Assembly: GCA_018816605.1 (NCBI GenBank)
Contig: JAHIVS010000270.1
Span: 1 to 36,704, forward strand
DNA length: 36,704 bases
Direction: 5' to 3'
Origin: Pseudomonadota bacterium
GTDB lineage: Bacteria; Desulfobacterota; Desulfobacteria; Desulfobacterales; Desulfobacteraceae
Shown here: in pieces, positions 5,708 through 15,044 of the stretch
Numbering within the stretch: the stretch's first letter is position 1
How the letters are laid out: each line of letters opens with the position of its first letter
The notes under the pieces: model-generated
Databases searched by the model: none
The model's input: the letters and a program-made list of their open reading frames with translations, nothing else
Told to the model about the DNA's origin: nothing
Made by a program: the position numbers and the translations under genes

Positions 5708-8200
5708 TCATTGTGGTGGACGCTTTCTTTCAAAGAGTTCATTTATGAGGGCCATGTACGCTATGTTTTGACAGGGCTTGGGCAGATGATCAATGCACGG
5801 ATCCTGCATTTTCAGCCGTTTGATGGATTCTAAAAAATCGATATTGCCCGAGATAAACAAGATGGGGATGGTTTTGTTTGTCTGCCGGGCGTATTTGTAA
5901 ATGTCCATTCCATTGGTGGTACCGGGAAGCACATAATCCAGACTCAGCAAATCATAGTTGTTTTTTTTCAACAATGCCATGGCAGCCTTGCCGGTTTCTG
6001 CAATATCAACCCTATGGTTGCCGGGGCCCTGGGTGAGTATTTTGGATTGCACCTCTGAGATTGCCGGTTCATCTTCCACAATGAGAATGTGTTTGTGGGA
6101 GCATATTTTGGGAACAGGTTTTGTTTTTATAGGACTTGTCTGCTTTTTGATGACCGGCAGATGAATCGTAAATTTCGTGCCGGCCCCCCATTGAGATTCA
6201 ACAAAAATAGTTCCCTGGTGTAGGTCAATATATTTTTTAACGTTGGTCATTCCATACCCGGTTCCCTTGATATCGGTTCTGTAGGAGCCGGTCATATCCT
6301 TGCCTCCCTTCAGGGTGAAAGCAGGCTTATAAATATTTTCAATATCCTCCGGAGGAATTCCGCATCCATTGTCTGTAATCTCAAAGCAGATAGTGCCCTC
6401 AAGGGCGTGGGTTCTTATCTTGATCCTGGGAGATTCATTAATGCTGACGGCATGGATTGAATTTTGTAAGAGATTTGCCAATGCATGTTCGATCATTCCG
6501 GGGTCGGCCAGCAGGTCCGGTACCCCCGGACTATCTTCTCTGGTCAGGTTGATTCCCGCAAGATCATTTTTCAATAGACCGGTCACAAGGTCGATTTTTT
6601 CACCGAGCTGGAAGAAGTCGCGTTTGGGTTCCTTGTCCTTGGCAAATGCCACAAGGTTCCGGGTCAGATTCTTGCCCCGGAGGGTCTGTTCAAATATCAG
6701 TTCAAGGGTTCTGGCTGTTTCCGCTTCCTTGCAGGTCATAAGCGAAAGTTCGGCATTGCCCATGATGATCCCCAAAATATTGTTAAAGTCATGGGCCATT
6801 TTTCCGGCAATCTGTCCGATCAGGGCCATTTTTTCATGTTCGGCGGCTGTTTTTTGTGCCCGTATTTTTTCCCGCTGTGCCTGTTTAAGGGGGGACAGGT
6901 CGATATCAATGCAGAACATTTCCTTCCCGTTAAGAGATTCTTGCATGATATGGGAAGAAAAAACCGGCACATCCTCTCCTTTCTTGTTTTTAAGAATCAG
7001 TTCGCCTGGCGGTATCTTTTCCCCAAATTCAACCCATCGGTGATGAAGCCGTAGTACCTGTTCCCTCATGCCTTTCGGGATAACAAGCGCTTCGATTTTT
7101 TTCCCCAGGGCTTCTTTCCTCGTATACCCATAGAGTTTTTCGCTGGCATGATTCCAGAAGATGATCCGCCGATTCTCATCATATCCCTGGATGGATATTT
7201 CGGAAACCGCCTCAATGATTTCGCGAAACCGTTTTTCAGATGCCAGAATTTTTTCTTCTCCGCACTTGCGGTCAATGGCAAGGGCCACCTGGTCAGAAAC
7301 CGCCGAAAGGATTTGAAGATCGTGTTTTGTATAAAGATGGGGATTTAAATAGCTCTGCACCGCCATCACCCCAATTACCTGGTCTCTGATAATGAGGGGA
7401 ACGCCCATCCAGATTAGGGGAACAGGACCCCAAACCCCGTTCCGGCCGGCCCGGTCTTCCAGGGCTTTTTTTTCCAATAAAAGGGGGCGGCGTTGGGACA
7501 CCACCAGGCCGGTTAGGGAAGTGTCCGGATTAAAATGGGTGATGGGAAAAAAATCGGAGTCTTCTGTGTCCACATGATAGGGAAAATAAAGGGTCTGTTT
7601 TTTTGGGTCCACAAGGGCAATAAAAAAATTGGTCACATCCATGATGCGGCTCAAGGAGGCATGGATGGACGGATAGAGATCCGAAAGGTTTCGGGTGGTG
7701 TTTACGGCAGTTGAAATGGCAAACAGGACATGGTTAATCTCTTGGGCCCGGTGGCGTTCCGTGACATCCCGGGTAATGCCCTCCACCCCCAGAATGGTAC
7801 CGGTCTCATCCTTATAGAAATGGGCATTGGTGGAGGCCTGCCAGAGACTGCCGTCTTTGCGCTTTAATTGGGCCTCGAAATTGTGAACAGCCCCGTTTTT
7901 TTGAAGCGCTTGTAAGAACTGTTTTCTTTCTTCGGGCCGCACATATACTTTGGGGGCCATTTCCATGCCGATGGCCTCTTCCGGCGTATACCCTGAAAGC
8001 GCGTAAACCGAAGGGGAAATAAAGGTAATTCGGCCATCAAGATCGGTCCGGTAAAACAGGTCCTGGACCTCTTCGATGAGGGTTCGGTATGTTTTTTCAC
8101 TGGCCTTTAATGCGTCTTCAATTGCGTTGCGGTCAGATGCGGCCTGTTCCAACGCCTGAATTCTTTTTTCCAGGGCTTCGTAGGTTGGTTTCTCTGGCAT
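5708..8200 (-). CDS. PAS-GAF-PAS hybrid sensor histidine kinase with C-terminal receiver
   Basis: An 830-residue soluble kinase with no membrane segment. Domains in order: short coiled coil (about 5-35); PAS (about 36-150, YRTLIEEVQDLFYRTD and GVEGITRDVTER); GAF (about 160-312); PAS (about 322-440); HisKA with the phospho-accepting His470 in AGKMAHDFNNIL; HATPase with N580, DNGCGI (610-615) and KGTGYGMTNV; then a receiver (about 703-825) with VEDEP and Asp755 in LLSLDYVLPG. The His motif HDFNN is the subtype typical of PAS-rich deltaproteobacterial kinases. It has no adjacent response regulator, so its partner is elsewhere. The GAF and PAS domains suggest a cytoplasmic small-molecule or redox signal; none is identifiable. 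GGGA lies about 7 nt before the start. Confidence 0.93.
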   Translation of the reverse strand: MPEKPTYEALEKRIQALEQAASDRNAIEDALKASEKTYRTLIEEVQDLFYRTDLDGRITFISPSVYALSGYTPEEAIGMEMAPKVYVRPEERKQFLQALQKNGAVHNFEAQLKRKDGSLWQASTNAHFYKDETGTILGVEGITRDVTERHRAQEINHVLFAISTAVNTTRNLSDLYPSIHASLSRIMDVTNFFIALVDPKKQTLYFPYHVDTEDSDFFPITHFNPDTSLTGLVVSQRRPLLLEKKALEDRAGRNGVWGPVPLIWMGVPLIIRDQVIGVMAVQSYLNPHLYTKHDLQILSAVSDQVALAIDRKCGEEKILASEKRFREIIEAVSEISIQGYDENRRIIFWNHASEKLYGYTRKEALGKKIEALVIPKGMREQVLRLHHRWVEFGEKIPPGELILKNKKGEDVPVFSSHIMQESLNGKEMFCIDIDLSPLKQAQREKIRAQKTAAEHEKMALIGQIAGKMAHDFNNILGIIMGNAELSLMTCKEAETARTLELIFEQTLRGKNLTRNLVAFAKDKEPKRDFFQLGEKIDLVTGLLKNDLAGINLTREDSPGVPDLLADPGMIEHALANLLQNSIHAVSINESPRIKIRTHALEGTICFEITDNGCGIPPEDIENIYKPAFTLKGGKDMTGSYRTDIKGTGYGMTNVKKYIDLHQGTIFVESQWGAGTKFTIHLPVIKKQTSPIKTKPVPKICSHKHILIVEDEPAISEVQSKILTQGPGNHRVDIAETGKAAMALLKKNNYDLLSLDYVLPGTTNGMDIYKYARQTNKTIPILFISGNIDFLESIKRLKMQDPCIDHLPKPCQNIAYMALINELFERKRPPQ

Positions 8201-8334
8201 AAAAATTCCCGTTAATCGTCGGATGGACCTGATGGCTGCAGGTCCGAAGCGAGATGATGATCATATTTTAAATAAAGTGAATGAACAATCACCATACAAT
8301 ATGTGGCAGGACAAAACAAATTTATTTTCAAAAC

Positions 8335-8400
8335 AGACAGCTGTCTTGTTTGGGACTTATTTTTTTACTTGACAAGGAACCTGGATAAAAAATAAGTAGA
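8335..8400 (+). promoter_or_regulatory. Promoter and operator-like repeats upstream of the liv-type operon
   Basis: A perfect 12-bp palindrome (AGACAGCTGTCT) is at 8335-8346. A perfect -35 hexamer TTGACA is at 8369-8374. The -35 is flanked by an 11-bp inverted repeat (8355-8365 with 8387-8397); the right arm covers the expected -10 region, where the best hexamer at 18 bp is TAAGTA. A protein bound to these repeats would block the promoter. No regulator gene is adjacent. Confidence 0.45.
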
Positions 8401-8447
8401 CTATACCATCTTGCCGGTCCGTTGAACTTCGAATAAGGGGTGTATCC

Positions 8448-9497
8448 ATGGATATGAAACGGGATTATTACGAGGATGTTCGCTTGATCTTGTCGCCTGT
8501 GGCCGGCCTTTGGTTTGCAGGCCTCCTGTCTTTTCTTTATCTGTTTCCTTTGTTCGTGGACAATTATTATATCTATGTGGCCAATTATATTGCCATTAAT
8601 GTCATTGTGGCCGCAGGTCTCAATCTTCTGGTGGGATATACCGGCCAGATTTCCCTGGGCCATGCAGGTTTTTTTGCCATTGGCGCCTATGGCACCGTGA
8701 CACTCATGGCAAAGGCCGGTTTCCCCTTTTTAGTGGCCCTGCCCGGTGCCGCCCTTGTGGCTGCGGGGTTTGGGTTTCTGCTGGGGCTGCCCGCCCTGCG
8801 CCTTGAAGGTCCCTATCTTTCCATTGCCACCCTGGGATTCGGGCTGACCATTACCCAGGTCATCGGGCGGATCGAATTCTTCGGGGGGCGGGAAGGGCTC
8901 CACGCCCCGGATATTGTCATGGGCCCCTGGATCATTGATACGGACAAAGAATTTTATTTTTTGCTGATCACCCTGACGATTTTTTTGCTGCTGTTCATGC
9001 GAAACCTGATCAAAACCCGTGTGGGAAGGGCCTTTATTGCCATAAGAGACGCTGATATTGCCGCCCGGACCATGGGGATCAACATTGTCGCCTATAAAAC
9101 CCTGGCCTTTGCCGTGTCTGCTTTTTACGCCGGTATCGGCGGCGGACTCTATGCCTTTGTCCTGAAATTTATCGAACCTGAAATATTTTCCCTGATGATG
9201 TCCATCATGTTTCTGGCCATGGTGGTGGTGGGGGGGTTGGGGTCGATGATGGGGGCCATCACCGGTGCCACTCTCTTGTGCTGGCTGGATTTGAAGTTGA
9301 GAAATATCCTGGATATTCCCTATGTGGGTGACTGGCTGGAGCATCTTTCCCGATCCTGGTTTTCCATTACCGGGGTCTCCAATATCCAGTTTATTGTGTT
9401 TGGGTCCATCATGATTCTGATCATGCTGTTTGAGCCCTTGGGGCTTTACGGTGTCTGGCTGAGAACCAAGCGGTATTGGCGGACCTGGCCCTTTTAG
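8448..9497 (+). CDS. livM: Branched-chain amino acid-type ABC transporter permease, LivM family
   Basis: A 349-residue integral membrane protein with about eight to ten hydrophobic segments. It carries the LivM hallmark GYTGQISLGHAGFFAIGAYG near residue 65 and a GGLGSMMGAITGA segment that contacts the ATPase. It forms the inner-membrane channel together with LivH. It is the first gene of a plus-strand operon; an AAGGGG Shine-Dalgarno lies 8 nt before the ATG. Here livM precedes livH, whereas many operons have the reverse order. The family handles branched-chain amino acids, amides, urea and various carboxylates; the attached acyl-CoA ligase gene points to a carboxylic acid rather than an amino acid. 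Confidence 0.92.
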   Translation: MDMKRDYYEDVRLILSPVAGLWFAGLLSFLYLFPLFVDNYYIYVANYIAINVIVAAGLNLLVGYTGQISLGHAGFFAIGAYGTVTLMAKAGFPFLVALPGAALVAAGFGFLLGLPALRLEGPYLSIATLGFGLTITQVIGRIEFFGGREGLHAPDIVMGPWIIDTDKEFYFLLITLTIFLLLFMRNLIKTRVGRAFIAIRDADIAARTMGINIVAYKTLAFAVSAFYAGIGGGLYAFVLKFIEPEIFSLMMSIMFLAMVVVGGLGSMMGAITGATLLCWLDLKLRNILDIPYVGDWLEHLSRSWFSITGVSNIQFIVFGSIMILIMLFEPLGLYGVWLRTKRYWRTWPF

Positions 9498-9539
9498 GCA
9501 AAGATTTTCTTTACCACGCGTTTACCTTTAGGAGGCGGA

Positions 9540-10415
9540 ATGGTTGATTTAATTCAGATGATTGTCAGCGGTTTTGCCGTGGGCAGTTCCTATGCCCTCA
9601 TGGGGCTGGCCATGGTGATTATTTACAAAACATCTGAAGTCCCCAATTTCGCCCAGGGGGAAATGGCTCTGGCCGCCTCTTTTTTTGCCATGATGCTCTT
9701 AACTTCATTTAACATACCGCTTCTGCCCGCCTTTTTTATGACCTTTGTTTTTGCGGCAGCCCTGGGCTGTTTTTTGGAGTTTGCCGTCCTTCGCCGGGCA
9801 AAAAACCCCAATGTCCTGGGCATGATCGTTATTACCATCGGCCTTGAAATGGTGCTGGTGGGCCTTGTTTCCTGGAAATTCGGTGCCGAACAAAAAAGTA
9901 TGCCCTTTCCCATCGGCCCCTATGACAGCTTCATTATCAAGGGGATTTTTATCAGCAAGCTGGATGTTTTGACACTTCTGAGTGCTCTTTTGCTCATGGG
10001 GGGGCTTTATTTCTTTTCCAGATATTCACGCCTGGGCCTTGCCATGAAGGCCACCCAGCAAAACAGTGTGGCCGCAAGGATCGTCGGGATTCGAACCCAT
10101 GGGATCATGATGATGACCTGGGCCATTTCCTCTGTGGTGGGGGCTGCGGCCGGTCTTTTGATTTCTCCGGTTATCATGAACCCCTATATGATGTGGGACC
10201 CCATGCTCAAGGGGTTTGCCGCTGCCGTCATGGGCGGGATGACCTCTTTGCCGGGAGCGGTTATTGCGGCCTATATGCTGGGTATTATTGAAAATCTTTT
10301 TGGCGGATATATCTCCATTGAATTTAAATCCGTGGTGGCCTTTGCCATTATTGTGCTGGTCCTGTGTTTTAAGCCCAGCGGACTTTTTGCAAAACATTAT
10401 GTGAAAAAAGTGTGA
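9540..10415 (+). CDS. livH: Branched-chain amino acid-type ABC transporter permease, LivH family
   Basis: A 291-residue membrane protein of the LivH family. Typical features are GFAVGSSYALMGLAMVIIYK at the N-terminus, EVPNFAQGEMALAASFFAMM, RYSRLGLAMKATQQN in the cytoplasmic coupling loop, and GGMTSLPGAVIAAYMLGIIE. About eight transmembrane segments are apparent. It follows livM by 42 bp, with AGGAGG just upstream of the ATG, and precedes the substrate-binding protein by 42 bp. It should pair with LivM and the ATPases LivG and LivF. Confidence 0.92.
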   Translation: MVDLIQMIVSGFAVGSSYALMGLAMVIIYKTSEVPNFAQGEMALAASFFAMMLLTSFNIPLLPAFFMTFVFAAALGCFLEFAVLRRAKNPNVLGMIVITIGLEMVLVGLVSWKFGAEQKSMPFPIGPYDSFIIKGIFISKLDVLTLLSALLLMGGLYFFSRYSRLGLAMKATQQNSVAARIVGIRTHGIMMMTWAISSVVGAAAGLLISPVIMNPYMMWDPMLKGFAAAVMGGMTSLPGAVIAAYMLGIIENLFGGYISIEFKSVVAFAIIVLVLCFKPSGLFAKHYVKKV

Positions 10416-10457
10416 GAAAGGAAGGGGTAATAAAAATTTAGGTAAAAGGAGGAAGAA

Positions 10458-11651
10458 ATGAACAAAAGCGTACAGTTTATTTTGGGGATTTGTCTTGCTT
10501 TTTTACTGGGGTTTACCTGGAGTGTCCAGGCAGGAGAGGGCGTTACCGACACAGAGATTCACATCGGTCAGTGGGGTCCCCAGACAGGACCGGCCGCGGC
10601 CTGGGGTTCTGTGGCAAGGGGGACCGGGGATTATTTTAAATGGATTAATGAGACCGGCGGGATCCATGGCCGGAAAATTGTCTATCATATGTTTGATGAC
10701 GGGTATAACCCGGCCAAGACCAAAGCAGGGGTAAAAGAACTCCAGGAAGGCACGGGGATTTTTGCCTGGGCTTCCGGTGTCGGCACCTCTCCCGGCCTTG
10801 CCGTTAAAGACTATCTCATGGAAAACAAGATCCCCTGGGTGGGACCGTCTGCCGGTTCTCTCAGCTGGGTGACCCCCCCTGAAAAATATTTGTTTGCTGT
10901 TTATCCCCTTTATTTTCTCGAAGCCCGTGCCCTGGTGAAATATGCGGTTGAGACCCTGGGTAAAAAACGGATCGCCGTGGCCTACCTCAATGATGAATAT
11001 GGAAAAAACGGCCTTGACGGTGCCATTGAAGAATTGAAAAAACACAATATGGAACTGGTGGCCCGGGTGCCCGTGGAAAAGGGAGATACCGACATGAAGC
11101 CCCATTTGATGGAGCTGAGGAAGTCCGATGCCGACATGGTATTGTTGTGGACCACGGTGGGACATGCGGTTCGCATTGTGGGAACTGCCAAGGCCATGGC
11201 GTTTGCCCCGCAGTTCATGAGCACCTCCACCTGTTCGGATTTTGTTCTGATGAACGAAATTTCAAAGGGATTGTGGGAAGGGGTTATCTGCGCCACCTTT
11301 GGTGAATTGACCGATTCCGATCACCCAGGGATTGTCAAATATAAGAAAGAGGTGTTTGAGGCATATGCCGCCAAGAGTGAGCGCTGGGGGTTGTTTTATG
11401 CTGCCGGTATCATCTTTACGGAACCCATGATCCAGGCGCTGAAAAATGCAGGCCGGGACCTGACAAGGGAAAAATTTGTGGCTGAAATGGAAAAGATAAA
11501 TGGGTTCAAGGGCATCGGCCCCATGATCAGTTACAAACCCTTTGATGTCAATGATATGTACAGCCGCCAGGGCGGCACCCAGACTTTTCTAGTCCAGTGC
11601 CTTGCCGATGGGAAAGCCAAGAAACTGACCGACTGGATGGAACTTAAATAA
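10458..11651 (+). CDS. Periplasmic substrate-binding protein of the LivJ/LivK type
   Basis: A 397-residue secreted binding protein. The first 25 residues are a Sec signal peptide (hydrophobic FILGICLAFLLGFTW, then SVQA before GEG). The mature part has the type I periplasmic-binding fold: IHIGQWGPQTGPAAAWG, YFKWINETGGIHGRKI, ASGVGTSPGLAVKDYLMENK, IPWVGPSAGS, IAVAYLNDEYGKNGL and KPHLMELRKSDADMVLL. Members in operons with acyl-CoA ligases often bind aromatic or aliphatic carboxylates, but ligand specificity cannot be read from this sequence. AGGAGG lies before the start. It is the third gene of the operon, between the permeases and the ATPases. Confidence 0.9.
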   Translation: MNKSVQFILGICLAFLLGFTWSVQAGEGVTDTEIHIGQWGPQTGPAAAWGSVARGTGDYFKWINETGGIHGRKIVYHMFDDGYNPAKTKAGVKELQEGTGIFAWASGVGTSPGLAVKDYLMENKIPWVGPSAGSLSWVTPPEKYLFAVYPLYFLEARALVKYAVETLGKKRIAVAYLNDEYGKNGLDGAIEELKKHNMELVARVPVEKGDTDMKPHLMELRKSDADMVLLWTTVGHAVRIVGTAKAMAFAPQFMSTSTCSDFVLMNEISKGLWEGVICATFGELTDSDHPGIVKYKKEVFEAYAAKSERWGLFYAAGIIFTEPMIQALKNAGRDLTREKFVAEMEKINGFKGIGPMISYKPFDVNDMYSRQGGTQTFLVQCLADGKAKKLTDWMELK

Positions 11652-11662
11652 AGTGGAGCCCA

Positions 11663-12442
11663 ATGGAAACCCCATTTTTTAGTGTCAGCAATTTGTCCAT
11701 TTCCTTTGGGGGTATCAAGGCCCTTGTAGACATCGGTTTTACCATGGAAAAAGGGGAAATCTTTTCGGTGATCGGTCCCAACGGCGCCGGAAAGACCACC
11801 CTGTTCAATTGTATTTCCGGGCTTTACCGGCCGGACCAGGGGAAGATCTGTTTCAAGGATCATGCCATTGAAAACAAACCCCCGGATGCCATCGCCCGCC
11901 TTGGGATTGCCAGAACATTTCAGAACATCGAGCTGTTCTCCCACATGAACACCATGGAAAATATCATGCTGGGCCGTCATATCCACATGCGGTGCGGTCT
12001 TTTCAGGGGGATGGCCATGTGGGGCGCCAAGTCCTTTGCCGCAAAAGAAGAGATCGTCCACAGACGCGCCGTGGAGAAAATCATTGACCTGCTGGAGCTT
12101 CAGAATGTGAGGAACACCCTGGTGGGTGCCTTGCCCTATGGAACCCAAAAACTGATTGAATTGGGGCGTGCCCTGGCCCTGGAGCCTTCACTTCTCCTGC
12201 TGGACGAACCCTGTGCCGGCATGAATAGCCAGGAAAAGCAGGACATGATCTTCTGGATCAAGGATATCCAGGACGATCTGGGCATTTCCATTCTGCTCAT
12301 CGAGCACGACATGAAAATGGTCATGGACATTTCCAGCCGGGTTCTGGCCATCAATTTCGGCAAACCCATCACCCTGGGAAGGCCCGGAGATGTCCAGAAA
12401 AACCCGGAAGTGCTTGCGGCCTATATCGGCCAGGAGGAATAA
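11663..12442 (+). CDS. livG: ABC transporter ATP-binding protein, LivG family
   Basis: A 259-residue ATPase. Walker A is GPNGAGKTTLFNCISG (about residues 37-52), Q-loop FQNIELF, an insert typical of LivG (HMRCGLFRGMAMWGAKSF), a degenerate signature region LPYGTQKLIELGRALA in place of LSGGQ, Walker B LLLLDEPCAGMN and the switch His in IEHDMKMVM. The signature PYGTQ is common in LivG proteins. The C-terminus (GRPGDVQKNPEVLAAYIGQEE) is diagnostic for the family. It begins 11 bp after the substrate-binding gene with GGAG in front, and is followed 2 bp later by livF. Confidence 0.93.
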   Translation: METPFFSVSNLSISFGGIKALVDIGFTMEKGEIFSVIGPNGAGKTTLFNCISGLYRPDQGKICFKDHAIENKPPDAIARLGIARTFQNIELFSHMNTMENIMLGRHIHMRCGLFRGMAMWGAKSFAAKEEIVHRRAVEKIIDLLELQNVRNTLVGALPYGTQKLIELGRALALEPSLLLLDEPCAGMNSQEKQDMIFWIKDIQDDLGISILLIEHDMKMVMDISSRVLAINFGKPITLGRPGDVQKNPEVLAAYIGQEE

Positions 12443-12444
12443 AG

Positions 12445-13221
12445 GTGTCCCCTCTGCTTGAAGTGAACAATATTGAAACCTATTATGATCTGGTCTATGC
12501 CATTCGGGGGGCCTCCTTTACCGTGGAACAGGGCAGTATCACCGCTATCCTTGGAAACAACGGGGCCGGCAAGTCCACCATCTTAAAAACAGTGATGGGG
12601 CTCATTGATGACCAGCCGGACAAGGGCAGGATTGTGTTTGACCAGCAGCCGATCCACCACAGGGATACCCATGAAATTGTCCGCATGGGCATAGCCTATG
12701 TGCCCGAAGGCCGGCAGGTGTTTAACGAGCTCACGGTCCAGGAACACCTTCGCATCGGCGCCTATCTTCGGAAAGACAGGGCCGGTATTCGCGCCGATAT
12801 CGAACAGGTGTACACCTATTTTCCGGCTCTGCGGGAAAGATGCAACCAATGGGCCGGGACCCTGTCCGGCGGGGAACAGCAGATGCTGGCCATGGGCCGG
12901 GCCCTGATGCTTAGGCCCCGACTGCTCATCCTGGATGAACCCTCCCTAGGGCTTTCCCCCATTCTGGTCAAAGAAATTTTTGCCATTATCCAGGAGATCA
13001 ACCAAAAGGGGGTGACCATTCTTCTGGTGGAACAGAATGCAAGGATGGCCCTTTCCATCTCCAATACGGGTTTGATCCTTGAAAACGGGCGGTTTGTCAA
13101 GAAAGGGGCCTCCAGGGATCTTCTGGATGACACGGATGTCAGGGAGTTCTATCTGGGCATTCAATCGGAAATTTCAGCCAAGGGCTTTCAACGATGGAAG
13201 AGGAAAAAAGCATGGCGATGA
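12445..13221 (+). CDS. livF: ABC transporter ATP-binding protein, LivF family
   Basis: A 258-residue ATPase starting at GTG; GGAGG lies at a good distance inside the end of livG. Walker A is GNNGAGKSTILKTVMG, followed by VPEGRQVFNELTVQEHLRIG, signature TLSGGEQQMLAMGRALM, Walker B LLILDEPSLGLSP and switch segment LLVEQNARMALSI. It is some 20 residues longer than typical LivF: the tail (SEISAKGFQRWKRKKAWR) runs into the start of the acyl-CoA ligase gene, so the extra residues may simply reflect the overlap. It heterodimerises with LivG to drive the permeases. Confidence 0.93.
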   Translation: MSPLLEVNNIETYYDLVYAIRGASFTVEQGSITAILGNNGAGKSTILKTVMGLIDDQPDKGRIVFDQQPIHHRDTHEIVRMGIAYVPEGRQVFNELTVQEHLRIGAYLRKDRAGIRADIEQVYTYFPALRERCNQWAGTLSGGEQQMLAMGRALMLRPRLLILDEPSLGLSPILVKEIFAIIQEINQKGVTILLVEQNARMALSISNTGLILENGRFVKKGASRDLLDDTDVREFYLGIQSEISAKGFQRWKRKKAWR

Positions 13222-15044
13222 CCACAGATAGTGTTCAAACCATTCCCCAGATCTTTAATGAAACCGTGGACCGCCATCAGGACCGGGTGGCCTTGCGGAC
13301 CAAAAAATTAGGACTCTGGCAGGATATCAGTTGGAAACACTACCATGAACGGGCACGGCAGGTGGGAACGGCACTTGTTTCCATGGGATTTGAAAGGGGA
13401 GACGCCGCCTGTATCATCGGGGACAATGCCGCAGAATGGGTCATGGCAGATATGGGGATCCAATGTGTGGGCGGTGTCAGTGTCGGCATTTATGCCACCA
13501 ATGCCTGGAGCCAGGTGGAATATGTGGTGACCCATTGTGATGCCCGGTTTTTGTTTGTGGAAAACGAAGAACAGCTGGACAAGTGGCTCATGTTCAAGGA
13601 TAAAACACCGCTGTTAAAACAGGTGATTGTCTGGGATACCCGGGGGCTCAAACAGTTTAAAGACCCCCAGGTCATGACCTTTGAGGCCCTGCTGGAAAAA
13701 GGGAAAGCGGTCTGTGAGACCCACCCGGACCTGTTTGCTGACCGCGGGGCAATGGTATTGCCCGAAGATACGGCTGTGCTGATCTATACCTCGGGCACCA
13801 CGGGCCCGCCCAAAGGCGCTGAGCTGAGCCATGGGAACGTGACCTGGATGGCCCGGGCCGTTGCCCGGACCAATGTCCTCTGCACCACAGACCAGGTGCT
13901 CTCCTTTTTGCCCCTGTGTCACATCTTCGAACGGCTTTTTACCGTGTTCATCCACATAAGATACGCCTATACCGTCAATTTTGTGGAAAAACCGGATACC
14001 ATTCTGCAGAACATGATCGAGGTTTCCCCCACCGTGGGATATGCCGTGCCCCGGATCTGGGAAAAATATTATTCCAATGTGATGATCAAGATGGCCGATG
14101 CCACCTGGTTTAAGCGGCTGGTGTTTCATGGGGCCCTTAAAATAGGAGCGCTGCGTGCGGACAGGCTTATGCGTTTTCAGCCGATTCCCCTGGGACACCG
14201 CATTCTTTTTTTTCTGGCCAATCTTATGGTTTTTCGTAAACTCAAGGAGCGGCTGGGCTTTGAACGGATTCGGGTGGCCTATTCCGGGGCTGCCCCCATT
14301 TCCCAGGAAGTGCTGCGGTTTTTCCAGTCCATTGGTATGAATCTCATCGAAGGGTACGGCCAGACCGAAGCCACAGGGGTCACCACCCTTTCCCCCGAAG
14401 GCCGGGTGCGGTTCGGCACCGTGGGCCAGGCCCTGGAGGGAACCCAGCTCAAAATCGCACCGGACGGAGAAATCCTGGTGCGATCCCCAGGGGTTTTTAA
14501 GGGGTATTATAAAAACAAAATTGCAACCCGCGAGAGCTTCCGGGACGGGTGGCTTTTAACCGGGGATGTGGGGGCCCTTGATGAAGAAGGGTTTCTAAGG
14601 ATTACGGACCGGAAAAAAGATATCATTGTTACGGCCGGGGGCAAGAACATTACGCCCCAGTATATTGAGAACAAGCTCAAGGCCAGCATCCATATCAATG
14701 ATGCAGTGGTCATTGGCGATAATCGGAAGTTTTTGTCCTGCCTGGTAATGATCGATGAAGACAATGTTATGAAGTTTGCCCAGGACAACAAGATTCAGTT
14801 TTCCACCTATGGGGACCTGACCCAGCATCCGGCCATCATCCAATTGATTGACCGGGAGATCCAGCAGGTGAACCAGACCCTTGCCCGGGTGGAAAACATC
14901 CGGAAATTCACCATTCTTCCCAAACGCCTCTATGAAGAAGACGGGGAAATGACGCCCACCATGAAGATCAAACGAAAAATTGTCAACCAAAGATTCAAGG
15001 ATATCATTGAGGCCATGTATTCGTCTTTAAAGGAGCCCGATTAA
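13212..15044 (+). CDS. AMP-forming long-chain-type acyl-CoA synthetase
   Basis: A 610-residue adenylate-forming ligase that activates a carboxylic acid to its acyl-CoA through an acyl-AMP. Motifs are the P-loop YTSGTTGPPKG (about residues 192-202), GYGQTEATGVTTLSPEG, the hinge region LRITDRKKDIIVTAGGKNI and the C-terminal lysine region (TPTMKIKRK). The pattern belongs to the FadD15/Faa1-like branch. Three nearby in-frame ATGs exist (13194, 13212, 13218). 13212 is chosen because AAGAGGA ends 7 nt before it; 13218 would give an ATGA overlap with livF. Operonic position after an ABC transporter suggests that the imported substrate is a fatty or aromatic acid trapped as CoA thioester. The 3' end overlaps the convergent methyltransferase gene by 4 bp. 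Confidence 0.92.
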   Translation: MAMTTDSVQTIPQIFNETVDRHQDRVALRTKKLGLWQDISWKHYHERARQVGTALVSMGFERGDAACIIGDNAAEWVMADMGIQCVGGVSVGIYATNAWSQVEYVVTHCDARFLFVENEEQLDKWLMFKDKTPLLKQVIVWDTRGLKQFKDPQVMTFEALLEKGKAVCETHPDLFADRGAMVLPEDTAVLIYTSGTTGPPKGAELSHGNVTWMARAVARTNVLCTTDQVLSFLPLCHIFERLFTVFIHIRYAYTVNFVEKPDTILQNMIEVSPTVGYAVPRIWEKYYSNVMIKMADATWFKRLVFHGALKIGALRADRLMRFQPIPLGHRILFFLANLMVFRKLKERLGFERIRVAYSGAAPISQEVLRFFQSIGMNLIEGYGQTEATGVTTLSPEGRVRFGTVGQALEGTQLKIAPDGEILVRSPGVFKGYYKNKIATRESFRDGWLLTGDVGALDEEGFLRITDRKKDIIVTAGGKNITPQYIENKLKASIHINDAVVIGDNRKFLSCLVMIDEDNVMKFAQDNKIQFSTYGDLTQHPAIIQLIDREIQQVNQTLARVENIRKFTILPKRLYEEDGEMTPTMKIKRKIVNQRFKDIIEAMYSSLKEPD

